The notes: generated by a model not told the origin, from the letters alone. Positions 8,899 to 18,851 are shown, counted from the first letter of the stretch. The stretch: DNA of 34,852 nt from Rhodospirillaceae bacterium (GCA_002686255.1 NZAZ01000054.1:1-34852); one strand, 5' to 3'. Numbers and translations are program-made.

Positions 8899-9936
8899 CT
8901 AGACGTCAACCAGGACGTCGGTATAAAGCTCCGACGGGTCCGGTTCCTGGCTTTGCTGGGCGAATTCGGCCGCCGCCGTAACGACGGCCTTGATGTCCTT
9001 GTCGATATCCTTGAGCGTCGCTTCGCCGGCGGCCTTGCCGGAAATCAGCTTGTCGCGCAGGTTGTCGATGGGGTCGCTTTTTTTGCGCACCTTCGAGACC
9101 TCTTCCTTGTCGCGGTACTTGGCCGGGTCCGACATGGAATGGCCGCGGTAGCGGTAGGTCTTCATCTCCAGAATGAACGGCCCCTTGCCGGCGCGGCACC
9201 ACTGGGCCGCTTTTTCGCCGGCCTCCTTGACCGCGATCACGTCCATGCCGTCGACCTGCTTGCCGGGGATGGCGAAGCTGTCGCCGCGCCGGTAGAGCTC
9301 GGTCGTCGCCGAGGCGCGCTCGATGGCGGTGCCCATGCCGTAGCGGTTGTTCTCGATGACGTAGATCACCGGCAGCTTCCACAACTGGGCCATGTTGAAG
9401 ACTTCGTAGATCTGGCCCTGGTTGACGGCGCCGTCGCCGAAATACGCGTGGCAGACGCCGCCGTCTTTTTTAAGTTTGTGGGCGAAGGCGAGCCCGGTGC
9501 CGATGGACACCTGGGCGCCGACGATGCCGTGGCCGCCGAAGAAGTTCTTTTCGCGGCTGAACATGTGCATGGAGCCGCCCTTGCCCTTGGAATAACCGCC
9601 CCGGCGGCCGGTGAGTTCCGCCATCACGCCCTTGGGGTCCATGCCGCAGGCGAGCATGTGGCCGTGGTCGCGGTACGAGGTGATGATGCTGTCGTTGGGG
9701 TCGGCGGCGGCCATCATGCCGACGACGACCGCTTCCTGGCCGATATACAGGTGGCAGAAGCCGCCGATCAGGCCCATGCCATAGAGCTGCCCCGCCTTTT
9801 CCTCGAAACGGCGGATCAGCAGCATCTGGCGGTAGCAATGGAGAAGCTCGTCGGCGCCCGGGGTCTTGCCTTTTTTGGCGGCCCCCTTCTTGCCCTTGGG
9901 CGGCCGCTTGGAGGCGGGTTTCGCTGCCTTGGCCAT
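8899..9936 (-). CDS. pdhA: Pyruvate dehydrogenase E1 alpha subunit
   Basis: 345 aa from ATG 9936, which has AGGAAGG 6 bases upstream. The open frame runs to 10011, but the extra 25 residues are unlike the family and have no ribosome-binding site. A short Lys/Ala/Pro tail precedes the catalytic domain. The thiamine-diphosphate motif GDGAVNQGQIYEVFNMA is intact, followed by IENNRYGMGT. The phosphorylation-loop equivalent is RGHSMSDPAKYR. First gene of the pdhA-pdhB-pdhC-lpdA-lipA-ratA run, so its upstream region (9937-10135) should hold the operon promoter, although read-through from ftsB is also possible. Confidence 0.96.
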   Translation of the reverse strand: MAKAAKPASKRPPKGKKGAAKKGKTPGADELLHCYRQMLLIRRFEEKAGQLYGMGLIGGFCHLYIGQEAVVVGMMAAADPNDSIITSYRDHGHMLACGMDPKGVMAELTGRRGGYSKGKGGSMHMFSREKNFFGGHGIVGAQVSIGTGLAFAHKLKKDGGVCHAYFGDGAVNQGQIYEVFNMAQLWKLPVIYVIENNRYGMGTAIERASATTELYRRGDSFAIPGKQVDGMDVIAVKEAGEKAAQWCRAGKGPFILEMKTYRYRGHSMSDPAKYRDKEEVSKVRKKSDPIDNLRDKLISGKAAGEATLKDIDKDIKAVVTAAAEFAQQSQEPDPSELYTDVLVDV

Positions 9937-10025
9937 GAATCCTTCCTGTTGCCGCCCCCGCCCATGCCGAGGGCGCCGAAAAGCGCCAGGCGGGGCAATC
10001 TCAGGAATCAAAAGTAATGCAGGAC

Positions 10026-10065
10026 CAAGGGCTTTTCAAGCAAACAGGATTGCGAAAAGTCCTTG
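10026..10065 (-). promoter_or_regulatory. Long inverted repeat upstream of pdhA
   Basis: CAAGGGCTTTTC (10026-10037) and GAAAAGTCCTTG (10054-10065) pair over 12 positions, with one mismatch that is a G-U wobble in RNA, across a 16-nt loop. It sits between the stop of the second ABM gene (10136) and the pdhA start (9936). It could be a hairpin ending the ftsB-ABM transcript (there is no strong U-run), an operator for a PDH regulator, or a leader structure. Confidence 0.5.
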
Positions 10066-10135
10066 AAATAACGAATAAAATTACCCTTAACCCGCAATAA
10101 GTTAAGGCTTGTCGCGCGGAACCGCCGGGGCCGCG

Positions 10136-10492
10136 TCAGACGACGATATGCAGGTCCGGCTCCAGGTCGACCCGGCGCCCGTCCAACAGCCACGGCCACA
10201 GACAGCCGGTGGTGCAGACGAAATTTTCCAGCCCCTGCTTGGCCTTGATCCATTCGATGGCGCTGTCGGTCCAATCGGACAGGGCCTGGAAGCTGTCCCA
10301 ATAGCAGACGGCGACGGTCCGGCCTTCGGCGGCGCGTTCCTTCTGGAAGCCCAGATAGCCGGGCTGGGTCGCCGCCAAGGCGACCAAAAGCGAAGACGTT
10401 TCCCCGAATTCGAGGTCTTCGGACCCTGACGGCGGCGAGGTATAGACGACCGCGTAAAACGGCGGGTTTTCGGCTTCGGTGAGGAGGCTCAT
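10136..10492 (-). CDS. Antibiotic-biosynthesis-monooxygenase-fold (ABM-like) protein, copy 2
   Basis: 118 aa, about the size of one dimeric alpha/beta-barrel (ABM/YqjZ-like) domain. It begins PPFYAVVYTSPP, and then has QPGYLGFQKERAAEGRTVAVCYWDSFQALSDW, the typical strand-turn-strand pattern in which a stretch about exposure to the product (PGYLG) is followed by xxYWxxxxAxxxW. It resembles its neighbour (10489-10890) along its length, so the two are probably an ancient tandem duplication. The histidine present in the copy 1 helix (DIHINQ) is replaced here by tryptophan (AIEWIKAK). The start overlaps the previous stop as ATGA. Substrate and even catalytic status are unknown; members act as small-molecule oxygenases, haem-degrading enzymes or non-catalytic dimers. 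Confidence 0.7.
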   Translation of the reverse strand: MSLLTEAENPPFYAVVYTSPPSGSEDLEFGETSSLLVALAATQPGYLGFQKERAAEGRTVAVCYWDSFQALSDWTDSAIEWIKAKQGLENFVCTTGCLWPWLLDGRRVDLEPDLHIVV

Positions 10493-10890
10493 GGCAGGAA
10501 CCCGATCAAGGAGGTGAGCGAGGCCGTCACAAAAGCCCCGACCCCGCGCAGGCCGCCTTCACGGGCCTCGTCTTCCCGGTTTTCCTCGACCAGGGAGATT
10601 TCGATGCTGCAGGCATCGGCTAGGCCGATCCCGAAACGTTGGTTGATGTGAATGTCACCGATGTTGATCCATCCTTCGATGGCGTCGACGTCCCTCCAAT
10701 AGGAAACTATTATTTTTTTGCCCTTTTGGCCCCGGGTTGTTTCGAGGCCCAGGAACCCCGGTTGCCGCGTCGCGATGGTCACCATTTCGTCGGCCGGCGC
10801 GACGTGTCCGGCGTCTTTCATGCCGCCGCGGGTATCGTTCAGTACGGCGGTGTAGTAAGGCGGAATCAGGTTTTCTGCCAGACTTTCCAT
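10489..10890 (-). CDS. Antibiotic-biosynthesis-monooxygenase-fold (ABM-like) protein, copy 1
   Basis: 133 aa. Core of about residues 10-100: PPYYTAVLNDTRGG, RQPGFLGLETTRGQKGKKIIVSYW, then VDAIEGWINIGDIHINQRFG with the histidine that many ABM proteins carry in this helix. Unlike copy 2 it has an extra acidic linker and a hydrophobic 20-residue tail (GLRGVGAFVTASLTSLIGF), which may be a membrane-associated end or read-through into former intergenic DNA. Its start shares one base with the ftsB stop (TAATG), with a strong GGAGGAAG before it, so it is expressed with ftsB. Its stop overlaps the next start by four bases. The fold assignment is moderately sure; the function is not known. Confidence 0.7.
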   Translation of the reverse strand: MESLAENLIPPYYTAVLNDTRGGMKDAGHVAPADEMVTIATRQPGFLGLETTRGQKGKKIIVSYWRDVDAIEGWINIGDIHINQRFGIGLADACSIEISLVEENREDEAREGGLRGVGAFVTASLTSLIGFLP

Positions 10891-11216
10891 TACTTCCTCC
10901 TTTTCTTTTCTTCCAGGATCACGATGTCGTCGTCGTGTCCGTAGTTGAGCATCAGCAAAGCGCGCTCTTCGAGCATGTCGAGGTCGAGCGAGCCGGGATT
11001 GAGCAACCGCACCCGGTTTTCCAGCAATTCACGCTCAGCCCGCGACGTCTCCAGGGCCGCTTTGGCGGCCGCGACCCGTTGTTTGATGTTCCACCAGGCG
11101 AACAGGCCCCGGTCTCCCTGGACGACGTGATAGGCGAAATAACCGACCGCCAGGACGCCCAGGAGCGGCCCGAGCACGTACCGCGCGCGGGCGCGGAATT
11201 CCTGTAATAGACCCAT
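10890..11216 (-). CDS. ftsB: FtsB/DivIC-type septum protein
   Basis: 108 aa, typical for FtsB. A short basic cytoplasmic tail is followed by one membrane segment (about 13-31, YVLGPLLGVLAVGYFAYHVV). Next come GDRGLFAWWNIKQRV and a coiled coil (about 44-72, AAAKAALETSRAERELLENRVRLL in two parts), then the short C-terminal region LDLDMLEERALLMLNYGHDDDIVIL. FtsB joins FtsL and FtsQ at the divisome and activates septal wall synthesis. In alphaproteobacteria it commonly lies between eno and pdhA; here brnTA lies on its upstream side and two ABM genes follow it. No strong Shine-Dalgarno is seen at 11216. A CtrA-like site lies about 90 bp upstream. Confidence 0.93.
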   Translation of the reverse strand: MGLLQEFRARARYVLGPLLGVLAVGYFAYHVVQGDRGLFAWWNIKQRVAAAKAALETSRAERELLENRVRLLNPGSLDLDMLEERALLMLNYGHDDDIVILEEKKRRK

Positions 11217-11302
11217 AGACCGTGGTTCCCCGGGTTCGTTTGGTTGACGTTTTTTACCGTTTCCACAGTCCCAAACCCGCGCCGATGATTAGCGGCCATT
11301 GG

Positions 11303-11317
11303 TTAACAACCGGTTAG
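11303..11317. promoter_or_regulatory. CtrA-like site upstream of ftsB
   Basis: TTAA-N7-TTAG at 11303-11317, read on the minus strand as CTAA-N7-TTAA. It matches 7 of the 8 defined bases of the alphaproteobacterial CtrA site (TTAA-N7-TTAA) and lies about 90 bp upstream of the ftsB start. An isolated match of this kind can arise by chance. Confidence 0.35.
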
Positions 11318-11454
11318 CGGCTTGGATTCAAACCAAAAATTCAAGGATTGGGGGGGGTCGGTTGCCCCGGGGTGGGTTCAGCCGGTGGTCCAAGCCCGGG
11401 GCTGCATCATGCCGGCGATCCGGCAGGCCCCCATGGCTTCGGGCGAGTATTTTT

Positions 11455-11500
11455 TTGTATTTACAATTTGCTTGACGGGCGGGGCAAATTATATTAACAA
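11455..11500 (+). promoter_or_regulatory. Probable brnTA promoter and operator
   Basis: In an AT-rich patch just before brnT, TTGCTT (11468-11473) and TATATT (11490-11495) are 16 bp apart. An alternative pair is TTGACG (11472-11477) and TAACAA (11495-11500), 17 bp apart. Upstream, TTGTA-TT-TACAA (11455-11466) is a perfect short inverted repeat. BrnTA operons are autorepressed by the BrnA-containing complex, so this dyad is a reasonable operator candidate. Confidence 0.45.
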
Positions 11501-11507
11501 TAAAATC

Positions 11508-11774
11508 TTGAAATACGAATGGGATCGCGAAAAGAACGCCGCCAACAAAGCCAAGCACGGCATTGGCTTCGAGGAGGCGGCAACCTTCGAGTGGGACACG
11601 GCGTTCGTCACCCGTGACCTCCGGGCCGATTATGGCGAACCACGCTTTACCGCTCTCGGATTCATCGAGGCCCGTTTATGCGTGATGATTTTCACCAAGC
11701 GCGGCGATGTCGTTCGCATCATCAGCCTTCGCAAGGCTAATGCGCGGGAAAGGAGATTTTATGAAGAAGCGTAA
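11508..11774 (+). CDS. brnT: BrnT-family toxin (ribonuclease), TTG start
   Basis: 88 aa from TTG 11508. BrnT is a RelE-fold ribonuclease toxin that arrests translation and is neutralised by BrnA. The sequence matches the family from its first residues: KYEWDREKNAANKAKHGIGFEEA, then RFTALGFIEARLCVMIFTKRGDVVRIISLRKANARERRFYEEA, ending in the conserved R-K-A-x-x-x-E-R-x-x-Y. The open frame reaches back to 11322, but the extra 62 residues are unlike any BrnT and would make it far too long. No good ATG or Shine-Dalgarno lies near 11508, so TTG is inferred from homology. The last 14 bp overlap brnA. Toxin before antitoxin is the usual order for this family. Confidence 0.88.
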   Translation: MKYEWDREKNAANKAKHGIGFEEAATFEWDTAFVTRDLRADYGEPRFTALGFIEARLCVMIFTKRGDVVRIISLRKANARERRFYEEA

Positions 11775-12039
11775 ACCGAAGCACGTCACGCAGGGAGACT
11801 GGGACGCCGTCGAGTCGCCGCCGCTGACCGACGATCAGCTTGCCGGGATGCGCCCCGCCTCGGAAACCCACCCCGAAATCGTCGAGCGATATCTTCGCAC
11901 CCGCGGCCCGCAAAAGGCGCCCAGGAAAGTGGTCACCACCATTCGCCTGGACGCCGACGTGGTCGAATACTTCAAGGCCCAGGGCCGGGGGTGGCAAACG
12001 CGGATCAACAAGAAACTGCGAGAAGTCATTTTTGGATGA
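11761..12039 (+). CDS. brnA: BrnA-family antitoxin (ribbon-helix-helix)
   Basis: 92 aa from ATG 11761, preceded by AAAGGAG. The N-terminal half binds and blocks BrnT. The C-terminal half carries the family's hallmark VTTIRLDADVVEYFKAQG followed by GWQTRINKKLREVI, which forms the DNA-binding ribbon-helix-helix. The open frame could begin at 11707, but the ribosome-binding site and the family length support 11761, which overlaps brnT by 14 bp. With BrnT it should bind its own promoter. The pair lies on the strand opposite to its eno and ftsB neighbours and converges on eno with a 69-bp gap. Confidence 0.9.
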   Translation: MKKRKPKHVTQGDWDAVESPPLTDDQLAGMRPASETHPEIVERYLRTRGPQKAPRKVVTTIRLDADVVEYFKAQGRGWQTRINKKLREVIFG

Positions 12040-12108
12040 GCCGCGAACCAAGAGAGAGCCGGGGTCTTTGATGTTGAACCACGGCGAAGCCGCCGCAAAA
12101 ACAATCGC

Positions 12109-13398
<1,290 letters not shown>

Positions 13399-14241
13399 TT
13401 ATATCTCCACCGGCCGGGCCTTGGCCAGGCGGTCGATTTCGAGAAGGGTTTCGACGATATCGGGCAATTGGTCAAGCGGGATCATGTTGGGGCCGTCGGA
13501 AGGCGCGTTGTCCGGGTCCTGGTGGGTTTCCATGAACACCGCGGCGATGCCGACGGCGACGGCGGCGCGGGCCAGCACCGGGGCGAATTTCCGCTGGCCG
13601 CCGGATCGGGTTCCCTGCCCGCCCGGCTGCTGCACCGAATGGGTGGCGTCGAACACCACCGGGCATCCGGTCCGGGCCAGGATAGGCAGCGAGCGCATGT
13701 CCGACACCAGGGCGTTGTAACCGAAGCTGGCGCCCCGTTCGCAGACCATGACGTCGGAATTTCCGGTGTCCTCGATTTTCTTGACCACGTTGGCCATGTC
13801 CCACGGCGCCAGGAACGGCCCTTTCTTGACGTTGATGGGCTTGCCGGTCTTGCCGGCGGCGGCCAACAGGTCGGTCTGGCGGCACAGGAAGGCCGGTATT
13901 TGCAGCACGTCGACGGCCTCGGCGGCCGGGGCGCAATGATCGGGTTGGTGCACGTCGGTGAGGACGGCCACGCCGGTTTCCTTGCGGATATCGGCGAACA
14001 CGGGCAGCGCCTCGTCGAGGCCGACGCCGCGTTCGGTGGCGCCGCTGGTCCGGTTGGCCTTGTCGTAGGAGGTCTTGTAGATCAGTCCGATGCCCAGCTT
14101 CTTCGCCATTTGGGCCAAGGCGCCGGACATGTCCAGGGCGTGATCGCGGCTTTCCATCACGCACGGGCCGGCGATCAGGGTCAGCGGCAGGTCGTTGCCG
14201 ACTTCAATGTCGCCGATGGCGATGTGGCGGGGTTCGGTCAT
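13399..14241 (-). CDS. kdsA: 3-deoxy-8-phosphooctulonate (KDO-8-P) synthase
   Basis: 280 aa. It condenses PEP with arabinose 5-phosphate to KDO-8-phosphate, the sugar of the LPS inner core. Motifs: [32 protein letters not shown] and [17 protein letters not shown]. The cysteine at residue 27 (AGPC), together with the later His, Glu and Asp, matches the metal-dependent class (Aquifex type) instead of the E. coli type, which has asparagine there. Upstream, 24 bp away, ends the accessory nuclease gene, so kdsA may be read from within that cassette. In related genomes it usually follows pyrG directly. Confidence 0.97.
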   Translation of the reverse strand: MTEPRHIAIGDIEVGNDLPLTLIAGPCVMESRDHALDMSGALAQMAKKLGIGLIYKTSYDKANRTSGATERGVGLDEALPVFADIRKETGVAVLTDVHQPDHCAPAAEAVDVLQIPAFLCRQTDLLAAAGKTGKPINVKKGPFLAPWDMANVVKKIEDTGNSDVMVCERGASFGYNALVSDMRSLPILARTGCPVVFDATHSVQQPGGQGTRSGGQRKFAPVLARAAVAVGIAAVFMETHQDPDNAPSDGPNMIPLDQLPDIVETLLEIDRLAKARPVEI

Positions 14242-14265
14242 ATTTTGCTGAATTAGCAGAGAAGT

Positions 14266-14784
14266 TCATCGGGCTCTTGTCAAAGGATAGTTGGGAAAAA
14301 TGGCCCTCCAATTGGACACGGTCGCAACTACGCAATCCGCCACATAATCGCGCCTCCACGGATGGTCGCTTTCTTGACGGAGTCTTTGAAGAAGGCGATC
14401 CTTAAAATTGGGCAAAAAAAGCGCATCTAGGTTAAATTCTTCCAATCCAAGCAACACGACGTAAAAAAATGGCTTTTCGTCACGCTTCATCAGATGGAGA
14501 AAGGTGTATGTATCACGAGCCTTGGGAACAAGCTCATAATGGATCAAGGTTTTATGTTCCATTCTTTTAAGAAAATCGGTTCTTTCTGATGACGGAACTT
14601 GACCACAGGACGGATCTTTAACCTCGATCAATAAAACCCGATCTTCTTCTTCGACGACAAAATCGACAAATTTCATACCATGCGGAATCGGCCTGGATGC
14701 TGCGTCCCGTTCCTGCCTGTCCAGTTTTTCGAATTCTCTGGCACCGGAAAAATCAAACTCCAGTTCACCTTCGCGAATGACCAT
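14266..14784 (-). CDS. Uncharacterised PD-(D/E)XK-like nuclease, partner of the ATPase gene
   Basis: 172 aa, no family that I recognise by name. Residues 36-58 read as a nuclease core: MKFVDFVVEEEDRVLLIEVKD, giving D41, then a strand with E54-x-K56, the D...ExK layout of PD-(D/E)XK enzymes. Acidic residues in the preceding helix (EFEKLDRQE) could complete the site, and a helix with EHKTLIHYEL follows. The C-terminal half has alternating strands and helices with FFYVVLLGLEEFNLD. Its ATG shares one base with the ATPase stop (TAATG), which implies coupled translation and a joint function. The gene is clearly richer in A+T than kdsA and pyrG and uses codons they avoid, consistent with transfer. 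Nuclease activity is inferred, not demonstrated. Confidence 0.72.
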   Translation of the reverse strand: MVIREGELEFDFSGAREFEKLDRQERDAASRPIPHGMKFVDFVVEEEDRVLLIEVKDPSCGQVPSSERTDFLKRMEHKTLIHYELVPKARDTYTFLHLMKRDEKPFFYVVLLGLEEFNLDALFLPNFKDRLLQRLRQESDHPWRRDYVADCVVATVSNWRAIFPNYPLTRAR

Positions 14785-15812
14785 TAATTTCTCTTCGCGC
14801 TTTTTTTCGTGGCACGCGCAACGTCGCGATCATAAAGATCCAAGAATGTGTCTGCGATAGTGTTCGGATGAATCGACAAATATTCTTTAGTGCTACTACA
14901 TTTTATATATCGAGATTCTTTATCTAGATATAAGGCATGATAAAGTATTTTATCGGTTCTTTTACTTCGAAGATCAAATTCTTTTAATACGACGTAATCA
15001 TGAGTAGCCAAGAAAACTTGGACACCCATTCGCTGAAGTTCCAACAATATCTCGACAACAGTTCCGATTAAACTCGGATTCAAGTTTGTTTCTGGCTCCT
15101 CCCAGAAGAACACAGCACCTTTTAAAAGGGTGCCGTTTTGAATTAGGAGCCAGAGAAGTCCCAGCTTTCTAAGCCCTTCCGCAAGAAGTGTAAATTCAAG
15201 CAATCCCTGTTTATTTCGAAGGAAGAATTCTTCCCCCCTTACTATTACTTTTCCGTCAATTCCTTTTTGAATAATCTTTAGGAGCTTTCTTCGAGTTGTA
15301 TCCATTGGGCCACGGAGCAATGGTCGGTATGCCCGATCGATAATGTCTGCGTATATAGCCTCGAAGTGAACTTCCCGCTTGGAGTATAGGGAACGAAATC
15401 CGGGTGCGTTCGCTAACATTTCTTTAACAGGGATATACGCGCACTCGATGCCTTTAAATGACCAGCGTTTAGCTCCAATTACCTTCGCCGATCCTGGCTT
15501 TTCCGTGTGATTACTGAAGGAAGCGCGTATCCTTCGTCTCCCTCGAAATACATTGATAGCTCCGCGGGTGCTTACTTTTTGACGATGGACCAAACGACCC
15601 AACCGACGCTCAGAGGGTAAAAAGTTTTTTACCAACTTGTCAGGAAATGAATCCTGTGTTCCCGCTACATCGCAGGCAGAATATATAGCCTTAAGCATAT
15701 GAGTCTTTCCCGTACTGTTCGCCCCGATCAAGATGTTGATTCCTGGGGTAAACACGATCTCAAGGTCTCTAAAGGCAGTAAACCTTTCGAATTTCGCTTT
15801 AGATATTGTCAT
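14784..15812 (-). CDS. AAA/ABC-type ATPase (RecF/SMC-like, AAA_15/AAA_21 group)
   Basis: 342 aa. It starts with the strand-rich lobe typical of SMC/RecF/OLD ATPases (KAKFERFTAFRDLEIVFTPGINILIG). Walker A is GANSTGKT at 30-37. The ABC signature equivalent is LLAEGLRKL at 209-217, Walker B with the catalytic Glu is FFWEEPETNLNP at 235-246, and the H-loop is LATHDY with H271. All ATPase elements look intact. There is no TOPRIM domain: only about 70 residues follow the H-loop, unlike OLD nucleases. The likely effector is the coupled PD-(D/E)XK-like protein downstream. The gene is AT-rich (only 16 G+C in the 60 bases 14881-14940). The start at 15812 lies 77 bp after the pyrG stop. Function is unknown; an anti-phage or DNA-repair role is the leading guess. 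Confidence 0.85.
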   Translation of the reverse strand: MTISKAKFERFTAFRDLEIVFTPGINILIGANSTGKTHMLKAIYSACDVAGTQDSFPDKLVKNFLPSERRLGRLVHRQKVSTRGAINVFRGRRRIRASFSNHTEKPGSAKVIGAKRWSFKGIECAYIPVKEMLANAPGFRSLYSKREVHFEAIYADIIDRAYRPLLRGPMDTTRRKLLKIIQKGIDGKVIVRGEEFFLRNKQGLLEFTLLAEGLRKLGLLWLLIQNGTLLKGAVFFWEEPETNLNPSLIGTVVEILLELQRMGVQVFLATHDYVVLKEFDLRSKRTDKILYHALYLDKESRYIKCSSTKEYLSIHPNTIADTFLDLYDRDVARATKKSAKRN

Positions 15813-15889
15813 GCCTACTTACCTAGCCGTGAACGAACACAAATAACAGATACACAATTCCACAGGAACCGAAACTTCCGCAAGTTATC

Positions 15890-17548
<1,659 letters not shown>

Positions 17549-17550
17549 CT

Positions 17551-17580
17551 AAAAAAAAGAGGCGGCAATCCCGCCGCCTC
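17551..17580 (-). terminator. Rho-independent terminator after secG
   Basis: GAGGCGGC (17559-17566) and GCCGCCTC (17573-17580) form a perfect 8-bp GC-rich stem with a 6-nt loop. On the minus strand it is followed at once by eight T (17551-17558). It closes the tpiA-secG transcript and isolates pyrG, which starts 36 bp further on. Confidence 0.9.
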
Positions 17581-17622
17581 GATAAAAATAATTCCGGGGC
17601 CCTCTTTCAAGGTCTCTTCCCC

Positions 17623-17937
17623 CTACTTGGCAAGCGGGACGCTGGGCTCACCAGGCTGGGCCGGGGCCTGGGGAACGGGCCGGGGTTGATCGAGGATAGA
17701 GCTTGGTTGGCGCTCGTTGGAAGCCAGGATGGCCAGGGTCAAGCTGGAGGCCATAAAGGCCGCCGCCAGGATCGTCGTCGTCCGGGTCAGCAGGTCGGCG
17801 GTGGCGCGCCCGGTCATAAAGCCGCCCATGCCGCCCCCGCCCATGCCGAAGACGCCGCCTTCACTGCGTTGCAGGAGGACGACGCCGACGAGGGCGATCG
17901 CCAGCAATAGATGGATGACAAGGATGACCGAGGTCAT
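17623..17937 (-). CDS. secG: Protein-export subunit SecG
   Basis: 104 aa. SecG is the small SecYEG translocon subunit that aids preprotein movement. Two membrane segments are visible (about 3-21, VILVIHLLLAIALVGVVLL, and about 51-70, TTTILAAAFMASSLTLAILA). They flank the conserved loop LLQRSEGGVFGMGGGGMGGFMTGR. A Pro/Gln-rich cytoplasmic or periplasmic tail ends the protein, as is common in alphaproteobacteria. GAGGGAG lies upstream of the ATG at 17937. It follows tpiA by 78 bp and is probably on the same transcript, with the strong terminator downstream. Confidence 0.95.
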   Translation of the reverse strand: MTSVILVIHLLLAIALVGVVLLQRSEGGVFGMGGGGMGGFMTGRATADLLTRTTTILAAAFMASSLTLAILASNERQPSSILDQPRPVPQAPAQPGEPSVPLAK

Positions 17938-18015
17938 GGTGTTGCTCCCTCTTCCCGGTGCCGGGTCCGTCGTTGTCCCTTGGCCGCGTTTATTAATCCC
18001 TTGCGCCCGATATGG

Positions 18016-18780
18016 CTAGACACAACTTTGGGCGATGGCCCAAAAATTTTCGGCCGTGAGGCTGGCGCCGCCGATCAGGCCGCCGTCGACGTCTTCCAGC
18101 GCCAGCAGGTCACGGGCGTTTTCGGGCTTCATGGAGCCGCCGTAAAGGACCCGAATCCCGGCCGACTCTTCGGCGCCCAGGGCGGCCGTCAATTCGGTCC
18201 GGATCAGCGCGTGGACTTCCTGCACCTCGTCCGTAGACGGCGTCCGCCCGGTGCCGATGGCCCAGACCGGTTCGTAGGCGATCACCGTATTGGCGGCCGT
18301 AGACGGCTTCGGGACCGAACCGGCCAGTTGGGATTTGACCACATCGAATGTCATGGCGCCGTCGCGCTGTTCCTCGGTCTCGCCGATGCAGATGATGGCC
18401 GCCATGCCCTGGGCCTGGACGGCGGCGGCCTTGGCCTGGACGGCGGCGTCGGATTCGAAGTGGTTGGTGCGCCGTTCGGAATGGCCGGCGATCACGAAAT
18501 CGCAGCCCAGGTCGGCCAGCATGGCGGCGCTGACGTCGCCGGTATGGGCTCCCTTCTCGGCCGGGTGGCAGTCCTGGGCGCCGAGGGCAATGGCGCTGCC
18601 GGCAAGGGCGTCGGCGACGGCGGCGATCAGGGTAAAAGGCGGGCAAACCACCATGTCGAAGACAGCGTCGGTTTCGTTTTTCATGAGGTCCGTCAAGTCC
18701 GAGGCCAGGCTCTCGCCATCGGCCCGGAGGCCGTTCATTTTCCAGTTTCCGGCAATCAAGGGGCGGCGGGGAGTGCTCAT
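18016..18780 (-). CDS. tpiA: Triosephosphate isomerase
   Basis: 254 aa from ATG 18780, which has AAAGGAAC upstream. The open frame extends to 18864, but those 28 codons are unlike the family and overlap the likely promoter. It interconverts glyceraldehyde-3-phosphate and dihydroxyacetone phosphate. Motifs: the catalytic lysine in AGNWKMNG, GAQDCHPAEKGAHTGDVSA, GHSERR with the catalytic histidine, CIGE, and the catalytic glutamate with flexible loop in AYEPVWAIGTGRT. It is divergent from ppiD and followed by secG, the classic alphaproteobacterial order. Confidence 0.97.
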   Translation of the reverse strand: MSTPRRPLIAGNWKMNGLRADGESLASDLTDLMKNETDAVFDMVVCPPFTLIAAVADALAGSAIALGAQDCHPAEKGAHTGDVSAAMLADLGCDFVIAGHSERRTNHFESDAAVQAKAAAVQAQGMAAIICIGETEEQRDGAMTFDVVKSQLAGSVPKPSTAANTVIAYEPVWAIGTGRTPSTDEVQEVHALIRTELTAALGAEESAGIRVLYGGSMKPENARDLLALEDVDGGLIGGASLTAENFWAIAQSCV

Positions 18781-18822
18781 GGCGGTTCCTTTGTTTGGCG
18801 TTTCGGTGGGATGGCTCCCCAA

Positions 18823-18851
18823 TAAATATTCTGAACCGTCGGTCCGAACAA
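18823..18851 (-). promoter_or_regulatory. Candidate tpiA-secG promoter
   Basis: On the minus strand, TTGTTC (18846-18851) and TATTTA (18823-18828) are separated by exactly 17 bp, ending about 43 bp before the tpiA ATG. Agreement with the sigma-70 type consensus is moderate. Its placement supports the shorter tpiA start. Confidence 0.5.

Noticed and set aside
11322..11507. N-terminal extension of BrnT
   Set aside because: The extra 62 residues have no counterpart in the family and contain the AT-rich promoter region; homology begins exactly at 11508.
14784..15812. OLD-family nuclease or RecF
   Set aside because: The TOPRIM domain of OLD proteins is missing and the protein is too short; RecF would be expected near dnaN/gyrB and lacks this coupled partner.
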